A DNA stretch of 64,000 nucleotides from Deltaproteobacteria bacterium (GCA_016218765.1 JACRCZ010000009.1:18372-82371); one strand, 5' to 3'; positions 1-14,130 are shown, counted from the first letter of the stretch. Program-made: numbers and translations. Notes: a model not told the origin generated them from the letters alone.

Positions 1-126
1 CCGTCGGCGCCGGCCGCCGGGAAGCCCGCGGCGAAGTCTCGCCACGGGCTCTACTTCTTCCTCCTGTTCTGGCTTCCGCTGATCGCGCTGTTCATCTTCG
101 CGATCCTGAAGGGCCGGGAGAGCTAG
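1..126 (+). CDS. C-terminal fragment of a protein with a terminal transmembrane helix (5' end outside window)
   Basis: Open frame from base 1: ...KSRHGLYFFLLFWLPLIALFIFAILKGRES*; hydrophobic helix then charged tail. Confidence 0.6.
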   Translation, partial: PSAPAAGKPAAKSRHGLYFFLLFWLPLIALFIFAILKGRES

Positions 127-136
127 CCCGACCGGG

Positions 137-2644
<2,508 letters not shown>

Positions 2645-3018
2645 CGTGGACCTCCCTTTCTGCGATTCACGACCGGACGCCCCGTGCGCCGGTAACCCAT
2701 CCGAAAGCCCGCCCCCGATTGCCGCGGACCGTGCTCCCATGCAGGCGGAATGTCAAGCGTTGCGGCGGCCGGCCACGCCCGGCCCCTTCCGCGCCGTCCT
2801 CCGCGAAGCGCGCCCGCCGAACGCTTGGTTGGGGGTCACCGGCGGCCACGTCGCTGCCTCGGGCGCGCGGAGTGTTGCATCCGACCACGTTGAAAGGCCG
2901 CGCGGGAAGCCCGGAACGACGCCTGGGGACTCGTGCGGCCGATATGGGGTCGCGCCGCGACGACGGCAGACCGGCGGGCGCCCGTTCCGTACGGCGCGCG
3001 GAGCGACGCCAAGGAGGT

Positions 3019-5127
<2,109 letters not shown>

Positions 5128-5198
5128 GGCCCTTGCCTCCTCCTCGAACCGCTTGGATCGGATCCCGCTCTCCGCCGCCCCGGCGAAGTCGGGATTGG

Positions 5199-5214
5199 GT
5201 TCGTCTAGACGAAC
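5199..5214. promoter_or_regulatory. Perfect 16-bp palindrome, candidate operator
   Basis: GTTCGTCTAGACGAAC, self-complementary, between divergent hppA and receiver gene. Confidence 0.5.
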
Positions 5215-5332
5215 GACGGCTGAATGTCAAACCGCTGCGCCCGGCCGTCGAGCAATTCGTGCAGACTTTCTCAACAGGGCGGGGTTGCATCCCGCCCCGC
5301 GCCGTGTTCCACTCGGCTGTCCGGAGCGGAGA

Positions 5333-5728
5333 ATGCCGCGCGTACTGCTCACCGACGATGAGGTCCTGTTCGTCGACTCGATGGCCAAGGTGCTTCGCCG
5401 CCGGGGCCTCGACGTGGACGTCGCCTACGACGGCGCCGGCGCCCTCGCCGCCGTCGCTCGCGAGCGCTTCGACGTCGTCGTCCTCGACCTGCGCATGCCG
5501 CGCATGGACGGGCTGGAGGCGCTGGCGGCGATCCGGCGCCGCGATCCCCAGGTGTGCGTCATCCTGCTCACCGGTCACGCCGACGTCGAATGCGTCCAGG
5601 CGGCGCTGCGCGGCGGCGCGGACCACTACCTGCTCAAGCCCTGCTCCATCGACGACCTCGCCGCGGCCATCGAGGACGGCTGCGAGCGCACCGGACTGGC
5701 CCGCGAGGCCGCGCGCACCTGCGGCTGA
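5333..5728 (+). CDS. Stand-alone response regulator receiver protein
   Basis: MPRVLLTDDEVLFVDSMAKVLRRRG...VVVLDLRMPRMDG...LLTGHA...LLKP. Confidence 0.88.
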   Translation: MPRVLLTDDEVLFVDSMAKVLRRRGLDVDVAYDGAGALAAVARERFDVVVLDLRMPRMDGLEALAAIRRRDPQVCVILLTGHADVECVQAALRGGADHYLLKPCSIDDLAAAIEDGCERTGLAREAARTCG

Positions 5729-5730
5729 GG

Positions 5731-8310
5731 CTACAGCCGGTACTTCCCCGCCAGGAACGCGCGCACGACCTGATCCACCATGCCGTCGTCGACCATCGCC
5801 ACATCGAGCTGCCGCATGAACTGCAGGAGCCGTCCCAGCACGTCCAGGTGCGCGCGGATCTTCTCCCGGTCCGCCTTGGAGAACCGCGCGGTCACCAGGT
5901 CGCCGCGCGATTCCACCGAGAAACCGTGCTCGCGCAGGATCGCGGCGATCGCGGCGACCCGCCGGCTGCGCCGCGCCTCGTCCGCCGCCCCGCCGTGGAA
6001 GCGGAAGCTGATGTAGTTCTTGTCCGCGGTCAGCCCGCAGTAGGTGTCCACCGCGCTGAAGTGGTAGCCGACCCGGGCGGCGTAGTTGAGGTAACGGTCC
6101 GAGACGATGGCGTAGCACGGGTCCCGGAACGTCCGCTCCTCCTCCGGGTTCTCCATCGCGTGCCGCGCCATGATCGACAGGAGCCCCTTGACGTCGATCG
6201 GCCGCGGCCCGAACCGCGGGATGCCGGGGTCGAGCATCCCGCCCAGCAGCGCCGCCAGCGGCACCGACGTGATGTGCCGCCGCTTCACCGTGCGCCCGTG
6301 CGACGGCGGCGCCAGGCCCCCGCCCAGGTCCACGACGTACAGGTCGATCGGCAGGAACACGTCGAGCTTGTAGCTCGCCGCGCGGAAGTCCCCCAGCTCG
6401 GCCCCCATGCCGAACATCTCCTCGTACGACTTCTCGTGGATGTACCGCGCCACGTCGTGCAACGTGCGGCACTCCGCGATCGTGAAGTCGGGCGAGCGCG
6501 GGTCGGACAGGCGGAGCGGGACCACCACCTCCGCCACCCGCTCCAGCAGGCGGAACGTCGGCGAGGCCCGCACCCGCGCCTCCCGCGCCGCCGCGGCGCG
6601 TCCCTCCGCGCCCTTCGCCTCCAGCCCGGGAACCAGGCCCTCGTACACCCTGCGCCGCGCGGCATCCACGGTGACGATCGTCCCCGGCGCGAGCCGCGCC
6701 GTCGCCTCCCGCGCCCCCAGCAGCGCGGGCACCCGGAGCTCGCGCGCCAGGGACGCCATGTGCCCCGTCGTCCCACCGACGTCCGTCACCACCGCCGCAG
6801 CCCGCGTCAGCGCCCGCACGAAACGGGGCGACGACCGCTTCGCGACGAGCACGCCGCCGGCCGGGAACCCGTCGAGGTCGCCGTTCTCGTCGAGGTGTAC
6901 GACGGGTCCCGAGCCGACCCCCGGGCAGGCGACCTCCCCGCCGGCCAGCAGCACCACGTGCCCGGGCAGCGGCGGCGTCTCCTCGGACGCGCCGGCCGCC
7001 AGCCGCAACGGCCGCGACTGGAGGATGAACGGCCGCCGCTCGCGGTCCAGCGCCCACTCCACGTCCTGCGGGCAGCCGAAGTGCGCCTCCAGCACCAGCG
7101 CCAGCCGTGCCAGCTCCACCGCCTCGGCGTCCGCGAGGCAGGGCTCTCCCCCGGCGCCGCTCTCGCGCCGCACGCCCGGGTGCGGCTCGCGCGCCGACAC
7201 GCGCAGCGCCTCCGCGGGGACGCTGCCGTCCACGAGCGACGAGCCCAGGCCGTGGACCGCATGGACCAGCACGTCCCGCGCGTCGGCCCGGCTCGGATCG
7301 ACGGAGTACGCCACGCCCGCCGCGGCCGCGTCGACCATCGCCACGAACCCGACCGCCATCGTCGCCGTGTCGGAGAGCGCGCACATCGCCGTCCGGTAGT
7401 GCACCGCCCCCGGCGCGTGCAGGCTGGCCACGACCTCCAGGTAGGCCGGCAGCAGGTCCGCCTCCCCCACGCCCAGCACCGTCGCGAACTGGCCCGCGAA
7501 CGACATCTCCGTGTCCTCGCCGGGAGCGCTCGACCGCACCGCCACCCGGACCGTCCGCCCGCAGCGCCGGCAGAGGTCGCCGTAGGCCTCCGCGATCGCC
7601 GCCCGCAGCGGCTCGGGCACCGTCGCCCCGAGCACCCGCCGCCGGATCCGTCCCGAAAGCTCGTCCGACGCGCCGGCGCAGGACAGGCCCTGGTACTCCT
7701 TCTCCACCAGGTCATCGATCCCGTTCTCGCGGAACAGCAGCCGGCACGCCTCGGCCGTGACCGCGAAGCCGTCCGGCGTCGGCAGCCCGACGTTGTTCCG
7801 GACCTCGCCCAGGTTGGCCATCTTCCCGCCCGCGCTCGCCCCGTCGCCCGCCCCGAGGCCGGCCAGCGGCACGACCAGCGCTCCCCCGCGCTCCGTCCCG
7901 GCCGACTCCTCGCCCAGCCGCGCGTGCAGCGCGGCGCCGATCGCGTCCAGCCGTCCCGGCAGCGCCGGGTAGCGCCCCTGCGCGATCGCGTTCAGGCTGG
8001 CCTGCATGCGGTGCACGTCCGCGACCAGCCGCACCGCCGTGCGCTTGACGAACGCGGGGTCGACGGGCTCGGCGCGCAGGAGCTTCTGCTCCAGGTCCGT
8101 CATGCCTTCCAGGAAGTCGTGGTTCGCCCCCAAGAGCGTGCGGAACTCGGCGTAGCACTGCTTGAAACGCACGAGCTGTGCGCTCGTTTCCCGCCGGTCG
8201 CCGCGGCGCAGCCCGATGACCTCCAGGAAGGTCAGGAGCAGGCGCCACAGGCGTGCGAACAGGGCGGCGACGGCGCGGCCGGCCCGGCCCGGGATGCCGC
8301 CTGCCCTCAT
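5731..8310 (-). CDS. PPDK/PEP-synthase-like phosphotransferase (helical N-term, ATP-grasp, His swivel) with non-canonical C-terminal domain; paralog 1
   Basis: KMANLGEVRNNVGLPTPDGFAVT; VVTDVGGTTGHMASLARELRVPALLG; C-term CRTLHDVARYIHEK...SDRYLNYAARVGYHFSAVDTYCG. Confidence 0.85.
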   Translation of the reverse strand: MRAGGIPGRAGRAVAALFARLWRLLLTFLEVIGLRRGDRRETSAQLVRFKQCYAEFRTLLGANHDFLEGMTDLEQKLLRAEPVDPAFVKRTAVRLVADVHRMQASLNAIAQGRYPALPGRLDAIGAALHARLGEESAGTERGGALVVPLAGLGAGDGASAGGKMANLGEVRNNVGLPTPDGFAVTAEACRLLFRENGIDDLVEKEYQGLSCAGASDELSGRIRRRVLGATVPEPLRAAIAEAYGDLCRRCGRTVRVAVRSSAPGEDTEMSFAGQFATVLGVGEADLLPAYLEVVASLHAPGAVHYRTAMCALSDTATMAVGFVAMVDAAAAGVAYSVDPSRADARDVLVHAVHGLGSSLVDGSVPAEALRVSAREPHPGVRRESGAGGEPCLADAEAVELARLALVLEAHFGCPQDVEWALDRERRPFILQSRPLRLAAGASEETPPLPGHVVLLAGGEVACPGVGSGPVVHLDENGDLDGFPAGGVLVAKRSSPRFVRALTRAAAVVTDVGGTTGHMASLARELRVPALLGAREATARLAPGTIVTVDAARRRVYEGLVPGLEAKGAEGRAAAAREARVRASPTFRLLERVAEVVVPLRLSDPRSPDFTIAECRTLHDVARYIHEKSYEEMFGMGAELGDFRAASYKLDVFLPIDLYVVDLGGGLAPPSHGRTVKRRHITSVPLAALLGGMLDPGIPRFGPRPIDVKGLLSIMARHAMENPEEERTFRDPCYAIVSDRYLNYAARVGYHFSAVDTYCGLTADKNYISFRFHGGAADEARRSRRVAAIAAILREHGFSVESRGDLVTARFSKADREKIRAHLDVLGRLLQFMRQLDVAMVDDGMVDQVVRAFLAGKYRL

Positions 8311-8314
8311 CGGC

Positions 8315-8710
8315 CTACGCCCCGCCCCCGCCCCGCGCCGCGCGGCTTCGCGCGGCCGCAGCCTCGATGCGCGCGACGAGGTCGGGGATCGGATGCGGCT
8401 TGAGCAGGTAGGCCGCGGCGCCCGTGCGCAGTCCGTCCCGCTCGTCGACCACCGACCGGTGTCCGGTGAGCAGGATCACCTCCGTCGCCGGCGACCGCCG
8501 CTTGATCTCCGACAGCACGTCCAGCCCGTCGCGGTCCGGCATCTTCACGTCCAGCACCACGGCGTCGAACGCGCGCTCCGCGACCCGTCCCAGCGCCGCC
8601 TCGCCGCCCTCCGCCACCGTGACCTCGAAGCCGCGCCGCCGCAGCACCTTCGCCAGCGCCGTCGTGAACTCCCGCTCGTCGTCCACCAGCAGCACGCCAA
8701 GCCCCGTCAC
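8315..8710 (-). CDS. Response regulator receiver protein
   Basis: [27 protein letters not shown]...VVLDVKMPDRDGLDV...LLTGH...LLKP; GTG start overlaps kinase stop. Confidence 0.85.
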   Translation of the reverse strand: MTGLGVLLVDDEREFTTALAKVLRRRGFEVTVAEGGEAALGRVAERAFDAVVLDVKMPDRDGLDVLSEIKRRSPATEVILLTGHRSVVDERDGLRTGAAAYLLKPHPIPDLVARIEAAAARSRAARGGGGA

Positions 8711-10374
8711 GGCGGGCTCCCGGCCGGCGCCTGCACCGGCAGTGCGACCGTGAACGTCGTGCCCCCGCCTTCGGCGCTGTCGACGGCGATCGTTCCGCCC
8801 AGCTCCTGCACGAGGCCGTAGCATATCGCGAGCCCCAGGCCGGTGCCACGTCCCACGGGCTTGGTGGTGAAGAACGGCTGGAAGATGCGCGCCAGGTTCT
8901 CGGGCGGGATCCCCGGCCCGTTGTCCCGCACCCGCAGGACCACGCGGCCGCCCTCGAGCCGCGACGACACCAGCACCCGCGCGTCCCGGCGCCCGGCCGT
9001 CGCGTCCAGCGCGTTGTTCACGACGTTCATCACGATCTGCTGCAGGTGCGCCGGCGTGCACTCGATGGGCGGCAGCGTGCCGAAGTCGGTGTCCAGCGTC
9101 ACCTCATCGACCCGCGCCCGCGCCCGCGCCACGACGCACAGCTCGCCCAGGAACGCCGCGACGTCGATCCGCTCCGGCTGCGCGTCCACCCGGCGCGAGA
9201 ACTTGAGCAGCCCCTGCGTGATCACCTTGCAGCGCGCCACCTGCTCGCCGATCTTCCCGGCCGACTCGAGGATCTCGCGGCGGTCCTCCTCCGGAATCGG
9301 CGGCGTCCCGCCCAGGTCCTGGATCCAGGTCCGCAGCGTATCGATCGTCGCCAGCGGGTTGTTGATCTCGTGCGCCAGCCCGGCGGACATCTCGCCCACC
9401 GCCGCCACGCGGCCCGTGGCCACCAGGCGCTGCGCCATCGCGTCCTTCTCCTGGTCCGCCTGCCGGATGCGCCGCACCTGCCGCCGCGCCACCGCGAGCG
9501 CCAGCACCACCGCCCCCACCGCCCCCAGGAGCCAGATGCCGATCCCGAGCAGCGACGCGTCGAAGAGCGGCGCGAACACGTCGCCCAGCTCCTGCCGGTA
9601 CACCAGCAGCCAGCGCGGGTGCTCCAGCCACGCCGTCGTCACCAGATACCGCGTCCCCCCGATCTCCTCCTCCCCCCCCCGCGTGCCCTCGTGCCACGCG
9701 GGCCGGCCCAGCCCCGCCGGCGCCAGGAGCTGCCCGTGCGCCCCCTTCGTCTGGTACAGGCCCGCCTCGTTGACGATGAACGTCTCGCCCGTGCGCCCGC
9801 TGCGCGAGACGTTGACCAGCCGCTCGAAGTAGTCCGCGCTCACGGTGGCCCGCAGGATCCAGAAGTCGTCGGCCTCCCGCCGCAGCACCGCGATGACGAA
9901 GTGCGGCACGCCGCGGTAGCCCAGGAACACGTCGCTCACGTACACCCCCCGCTCGACGACCTCGGTGAACCACGGGGCGTCGCGGTAGTTCCGCCCCGCC
10001 AGATCGAACGGACCCACGTACTGCACGTGGTCGCCCCGCGAGTCGATGACCCCGATGTCGCTCAACACCTCGGGCTGCTGCCGGATCACCCGGAAGACCC
10101 GGTCCAACTCGCCCTCGCGCAGCTCCGCCTTCGTGTAGCGCTCCGTGATCGCCCGCAGCTCGGCCTCCCGCGCCGCCAGGAACTGCTCCAGCGCCTCCCG
10201 CTGGTGCCGCAGCGACAGCGCGTGCTGGTCGACCACGATCGCCCGGTTGAGCCGGAAGAAGAGCCAGGAGTTCGCCGCGCTGACGACCAGCAGCGGCACC
10301 ACCGAAACGAGCGCCATGCGCAGCACGAGGCTGCGCCGCAGCTTGCGGTAGTCTCCCGCCGGATGTCCGGACAT
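8707..10374 (-). CDS. Membrane sensor histidine kinase with extracytoplasmic Cache-like domain
   Basis: N-terminal [24 protein letters not shown]-box, [37 protein letters not shown]. Confidence 0.9.
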   Translation of the reverse strand: MSGHPAGDYRKLRRSLVLRMALVSVVPLLVVSAANSWLFFRLNRAIVVDQHALSLRHQREALEQFLAAREAELRAITERYTKAELREGELDRVFRVIRQQPEVLSDIGVIDSRGDHVQYVGPFDLAGRNYRDAPWFTEVVERGVYVSDVFLGYRGVPHFVIAVLRREADDFWILRATVSADYFERLVNVSRSGRTGETFIVNEAGLYQTKGAHGQLLAPAGLGRPAWHEGTRGGEEEIGGTRYLVTTAWLEHPRWLLVYRQELGDVFAPLFDASLLGIGIWLLGAVGAVVLALAVARRQVRRIRQADQEKDAMAQRLVATGRVAAVGEMSAGLAHEINNPLATIDTLRTWIQDLGGTPPIPEEDRREILESAGKIGEQVARCKVITQGLLKFSRRVDAQPERIDVAAFLGELCVVARARARVDEVTLDTDFGTLPPIECTPAHLQQIVMNVVNNALDATAGRRDARVLVSSRLEGGRVVLRVRDNGPGIPPENLARIFQPFFTTKPVGRGTGLGLAICYGLVQELGGTIAVDSAEGGGTTFTVALPVQAPAGSPP

Positions 10375-11624
10375 CAGGCCGGACCCGAGGCGGACCCGTC
10401 CGGCGCCTCGTCCCCGTCCTCGGGCCGCCGCACCGCGGTTTCGATCGCCAGCGCCAGCCGATCCGGGGAGATGGGCTTGAGCAGGAAGTCGACGGCCCCC
10501 AGGCCCATCGCGTCCAGCCCCGCCGCCGGCGTCCCGTGCCCGGTCAGCATCACCGCCGGCACCCCATGCCCCCGGTCGCGCATCCGTGCGAGCACCTGCA
10601 GTCCGTCCAGCCCCGGCATCTTGAGGTCCAGCACGACGACGTCGAACTCCCCCCGCTCGGCCGCCGCCAGCCCCGCTTCACCGTCCGCCGCGCACGTCAC
10701 GTCGATGTCCCGCCGCCCCAGCACCTTCACCAGCGCCTCGCGAAACGCGTCGTCGTCATCGACCAGCAGCGCCCGCGTCCGCCGCCCCCCGCTCTCCCGC
10801 CCCCGTTCCGCCCTCCGTCTCCCCGCCCCCGCCTCCACGTTCACCGCCTCGTCCACCCCATCCTCGGCCTCGTCGTTCCCGCTCTCCCCATCCCGATTCC
10901 GTGTTCCTGGGTCCCCGTTCCGTGCTCCTGGTTCCGTGTTCCTAGTTCCTAGTTCCTTGTTCCCATTCCCATTCCCATTCCCATTCCCCGTTCCCCCCGC
11001 CCTCAGCCGCCGCAGCATCTCCCGCCCGCTCTTCCTCCACCGCTTGAAGATCCTCACCGGCCCCCCGTCGGCCGCCGGACTCACCTCCACCTCCACCCAG
11101 GTCGCCGGCAAGAGCAGGCCGTGCAGCATCCCCGCGACGCCCAGGAGGATCATCAGCTTCCCCGTGATCAAGAGCCAGGGTCCGGCCAGGAAGGCCAGGC
11201 AGGCGATGACGGCGCCCGCCGCGACCTCCGACCAGCGGATCTCCCGCCGCGTGTGCAGCGCGCGCACGTGGGTCCGCGGCACGACGTCCACGCGCGTGAC
11301 CGAGTAGGGGTCGAGCGCAGCTTCCCCCGTGGGCGGGATCACGGCCCGCACGCGGACCAGCGAGCGTGCCGTCACGAACAGGCTGACCGCCTCCTCCTCG
11401 GGCTCCTCGAGCACCGAGCGGGCGAGTCGCAGGTGGCTGTGGGCGACGTGGTGCTCGGCCAGGAACGGCTCGTCCTCCGGGAGCGCCTCGCGCGCCGCGG
11501 CCCGGAACAGGGCGACGGTTTCTTCGGCCAGACGGCTCTGGAAGCGGCGTCCGGTGAGGTCCCCGCGTTCGCGCTTGCCGTGGAGCTCGCGGATCGCGCG
11601 CCGGGCGGCCTCCACGTCAGTCAT
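10374..11624 (-). CDS. Membrane-anchored protein with C-terminal receiver domain and repeat-encoded linker
   Basis: TM segment SEVAAGAVIACLAFLAGPWLLITGKLMILLGVAGML; linker GNGNGNGNKELGTRNTEPGARNGDPGTRN; receiver RALLVDDDDAFREALVKVLGRRD...VVLDLKMPGLDG. Confidence 0.8.
   Translation of the reverse strand: MTDVEAARRAIRELHGKRERGDLTGRRFQSRLAEETVALFRAAAREALPEDEPFLAEHHVAHSHLRLARSVLEEPEEEAVSLFVTARSLVRVRAVIPPTGEAALDPYSVTRVDVVPRTHVRALHTRREIRWSEVAAGAVIACLAFLAGPWLLITGKLMILLGVAGMLHGLLLPATWVEVEVSPAADGGPVRIFKRWRKSGREMLRRLRAGGTGNGNGNGNGNKELGTRNTEPGARNGDPGTRNRDGESGNDEAEDGVDEAVNVEAGAGRRRAERGRESGGRRTRALLVDDDDAFREALVKVLGRRDIDVTCAADGEAGLAAAERGEFDVVVLDLKMPGLDGLQVLARMRDRGHGVPAVMLTGHGTPAAGLDAMGLGAVDFLLKPISPDRLALAIETAVRRPEDGDEAPDGSASGPA
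10919..11000. repeat. Degenerate short tandem repeat (7-mers GGAACNN and 6-mers GGGAAT on minus strand), in-frame inside CDS
   Basis: Minus strand: GGGAAT x4 then GGAACAA GGAACTA GGAACTA GGAACAC GGAACCA GGAGCAC GGAACGG. Confidence 0.85.
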
Positions 11625-11820
11625 CGTACGGGTATTCTCCCGGCGCGACGGCCCGCGCGTGCAGCGTGGGCACGAAGGAGATGACCAGGGCCAGGACGAG
11701 CACGAAGGCGACGACGAACGCGAACCACGGGTCCCACGCGGCGATGGTCGAGTCGTACAGCAGCCAGAGCAGGAAACCGTACAGGACGATGTTGCAGACG
11801 ATCTGCCACAGCTTGCTCAT
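11617..11820 (-). CDS. Small membrane protein (67 aa)
   Basis: MSKLWQIVCNIVLYGFLLWLLYDSTIAAWDPWFAFVVAFVLVLALVISFVPTLHARAVAPGEYPYDD; overlaps next gene start. Confidence 0.7.
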   Translation of the reverse strand: MSKLWQIVCNIVLYGFLLWLLYDSTIAAWDPWFAFVVAFVLVLALVISFVPTLHARAVAPGEYPYDD

Positions 11821-11829
11821 CGTCCCCTC

Positions 11830-11937
11830 CTACATCCGGCCCTTGAGCCAGATCTCGTACACCACGCCCGCCGTGCCCAGGGAGATCGCCAGCAGCAGCA
11901 GCCAGAAGCCGAGCATCGAGTTCAGGATGCGTTTCAT
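11830..11937 (-). CDS. Very small membrane protein (35 aa)
   Basis: MKRILNSMLGFWLLLLAISLGTAGVVYEIWLKGRM; start overlaps stop of TauE gene. Confidence 0.6.
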   Translation of the reverse strand: MKRILNSMLGFWLLLLAISLGTAGVVYEIWLKGRM

Positions 11938-13055
11938 GTCGAACCTCCCGCCGTGGCCGCCGCCGGCGCGCCCGGCACCACCTCGTCCTCGACCGGCGTC
12001 AACAACGGCGCCGCCCACTCGGGCACCCAGCTCCCGTGCCGCGCGCGGTAGGCGAAGACCACGAGGCACAAGATGAAGAGGCAGAGGAAGATCATCTCGC
12101 CCAGCGTCAGCATCACCGCCAGCAGCGAGAGCAGCTCCACGGACTGTCCGGTGAGCACGTAGGCCAGTCGCAGCGCAGCGCCGCAGGTGGCCAGGATCAG
12201 CGAGTAGCTGAGCACGAAGCGGATCGCCGGACCGCGGACGTAGGCCGTGGCGATGCTGCCCACCTGCGCCCCGAACAAGGCGCCCGAGAGCATGAACAGC
12301 ACGGCCATCATGTCGACGTGGCCTTCCATCGAATGCCGCAGCGCGCCGTACCCGCCGGAGAAGACGATCTCCACCAGGTCCGTGCCCACCGCGATGTGCG
12401 TCGAGGAGCCCACCAGGTAGACCAGGGCCGGGACGCGGATGAACCCGCCCCCGACTCCGAGGAAGCCGGCGAGGATGCCCGTCACCATGCCGACCAGCAC
12501 GATCACCCACATCGAGACGACGACGCGCGCCGTGCGGCAGCGGACGATCGGGGCCAGGGGGATGCGCTGGAAGAACTTCGGCAGGGAGCTGGTCTGCAGC
12601 TCGCGGTCGACCGCCTTGCCCGCCTTCGTCATCTCCTTCAGCTTCTTGTGCGCACGATGGGTCTCGATCTGCGTGTACAGGAACAGCCCGAACATGATCA
12701 CCACCGAGGCGATCAGCAGCACCACGGTCGCGATGCCGGTCTTCTTGAAGTACACCAGCAGCCGCACCCCCAGCTCCACGCCCAGCATCGTGCCGGCGAC
12801 CATGCTCAAGGCCAGGGTCCAGTCGATGTTGCCGAGCTGCCGGTGCCGCACGGTCGAGACGACGCCCTTTCCCGCGATGTGCGTCATGTCGATGCCGGAG
12901 GCCATGTACCCCGGGAACCCGAACACGATCAGCGCCGGCGTCACCATGTAGCCGCCGCCCACGCCGATGAACCCGCCCACGATGCCCACCGTGAAGCCGA
13001 TGAACACCAGGAGGAAGATCGGCGCCTCGATCCCGGCAATGGGGAAGTCGAACAT
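11934..13055 (-). CDS. TauE/SafE family permease (paralog 1)
   Basis: GIVGGFIGVGGGYMVTPALIVFGFPGYMASGIDMTHI...GFLGVGGGFIRVPALVYLVGSSTHIAVGTDLVEI. Confidence 0.9.
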   Translation of the reverse strand: MFDFPIAGIEAPIFLLVFIGFTVGIVGGFIGVGGGYMVTPALIVFGFPGYMASGIDMTHIAGKGVVSTVRHRQLGNIDWTLALSMVAGTMLGVELGVRLLVYFKKTGIATVVLLIASVVIMFGLFLYTQIETHRAHKKLKEMTKAGKAVDRELQTSSLPKFFQRIPLAPIVRCRTARVVVSMWVIVLVGMVTGILAGFLGVGGGFIRVPALVYLVGSSTHIAVGTDLVEIVFSGGYGALRHSMEGHVDMMAVLFMLSGALFGAQVGSIATAYVRGPAIRFVLSYSLILATCGAALRLAYVLTGQSVELLSLLAVMLTLGEMIFLCLFILCLVVFAYRARHGSWVPEWAAPLLTPVEDEVVPGAPAAATAGGST

Positions 13056-13068
13056 CCGCCCGCTCCTT

Positions 13069-13626
13069 TCAGTGCCCCACGTGGTGCTGGAGGCGCTTGA
13101 TCTTGAGCCCCAACAGGTCCGTGAACCCCTCGGCCATGTACCCCAGCGTCACCCCGAGCAGGAGCACGATGACCACGTTCCAGACCGCCCCCCCCGGATA
13201 CGTCTCGATCCCCTTGTGCTTGAACGTGTCCTTGTACTTGAACCCCTTGGCGGACTTGATCTGCCACGGCACCCGCACCTCGAGTCGTCCCGCGACGAGC
13301 GCGACCCGCTTGCCGTCCTTCACCTCCTTCGAGGAGATGACCCCGTTGGCCCAGCGCGGCAGGAGGTCGCCTTTCTTCACCGGCACCGCCTGGAGCCCCG
13401 TGATCTCCTTGACGTCGGCGATCTCCAGGGATGCCGGGCGCTCCTTCGTCGCGTCGTGGAACGAGTCCGCGTTCACGGCGTAGCCGTCGCTGGCCGCGCG
13501 ATGGTAGTACCAGGACTCCATCTGCCCCGACACGAAGCTGTGGACGACGACCCCGATCACTCCGCCGGCCGCCAGTGTCCAGAACGCGAACTTGATTGCA
13601 GCTCGACCCCTCGTCTGCACCGCCAA
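13069..13626 (-). CDS. Uncharacterised protein with N- and C-terminal TM helices, upstream of TauE
   Basis: IKFAFWTLAAGGVIGVVVHSFVSGQ ... VVIVLLLGVTLGYMAEGFTDLLGLKIKRLQHHVGH; TTG/GTG start uncertain. Confidence 0.65.
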   Translation of the reverse strand: MAVQTRGRAAIKFAFWTLAAGGVIGVVVHSFVSGQMESWYYHRAASDGYAVNADSFHDATKERPASLEIADVKEITGLQAVPVKKGDLLPRWANGVISSKEVKDGKRVALVAGRLEVRVPWQIKSAKGFKYKDTFKHKGIETYPGGAVWNVVIVLLLGVTLGYMAEGFTDLLGLKIKRLQHHVGH

Positions 13627-13683
13627 GACTCCACCTCCACCCCCCCGGGGAAACGTCCCGGGCCATCGATCATCCGGGCGCCG

Positions 13684-14130
13684 TCAGCGACCCGATTCCT
13701 GGACCTTCGCGAGCACCCGCAGCCGCTGTTTGGCCCAGCGGCGCCGCGCCAAGGCCTTCGCGACCTCCAGGCCCAGCTCGTCCGGCAGGGCCGGGGCGCG
13801 CAGCACCGAATGGACGCCCGCGCGCACCGCCTGCACCGCGTCCTCCACCGCCGGATCCGGGGAAACCACCACGATCTCCGCGGTCGGCGACCGGTCGCGG
13901 ATCCGCTCCAGGAGGGCCATCTGCGCGTCGTCGAGCACGGCCGCGGCGACGACGAAGACGTCCACGGCCTGCGCGAACGCCTCGTCCCAGTCCGCGACCT
14001 CGCGCGGCGAGGCCGCCGCGACCGGCGAGCCCGCGCGTGCCAGACCACGCGCCACGCGGCCGGCCTCCGCCGCATCCGGAGAGACCACGATAATGCGCGG
14101 CTCCGGGGGGGCCGATGCCTCGCGGCTCAC
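13684..14130 (-). CDS. Degenerate (pseudo) receiver-domain protein
   Basis: PRIIVVSPDAAEAGRVARGLARAG...VFVVAAAVLDDAQMALLERIRDRSPTAEIVVVSPDP...VLRAPAL; acidic pocket and phospho-Asp missing; start approximate. Confidence 0.6.
   Translation of the reverse strand: MSREASAPPEPRIIVVSPDAAEAGRVARGLARAGSPVAAASPREVADWDEAFAQAVDVFVVAAAVLDDAQMALLERIRDRSPTAEIVVVSPDPAVEDAVQAVRAGVHSVLRAPALPDELGLEVAKALARRRWAKQRLRVLAKVQESGR

Noticed and set aside
5273-5300. TTGCAT as a sigma54 -12 element upstream of the 5.3 kb receiver
   Set aside because: No GG dinucleotide at the required -24 spacing.
5554-8403. 949-aa plus-strand ORF antisense to PPDK-like gene
   Set aside because: RxR-rich antisense artefact; the minus frame has ATP-grasp and His-swivel motifs.
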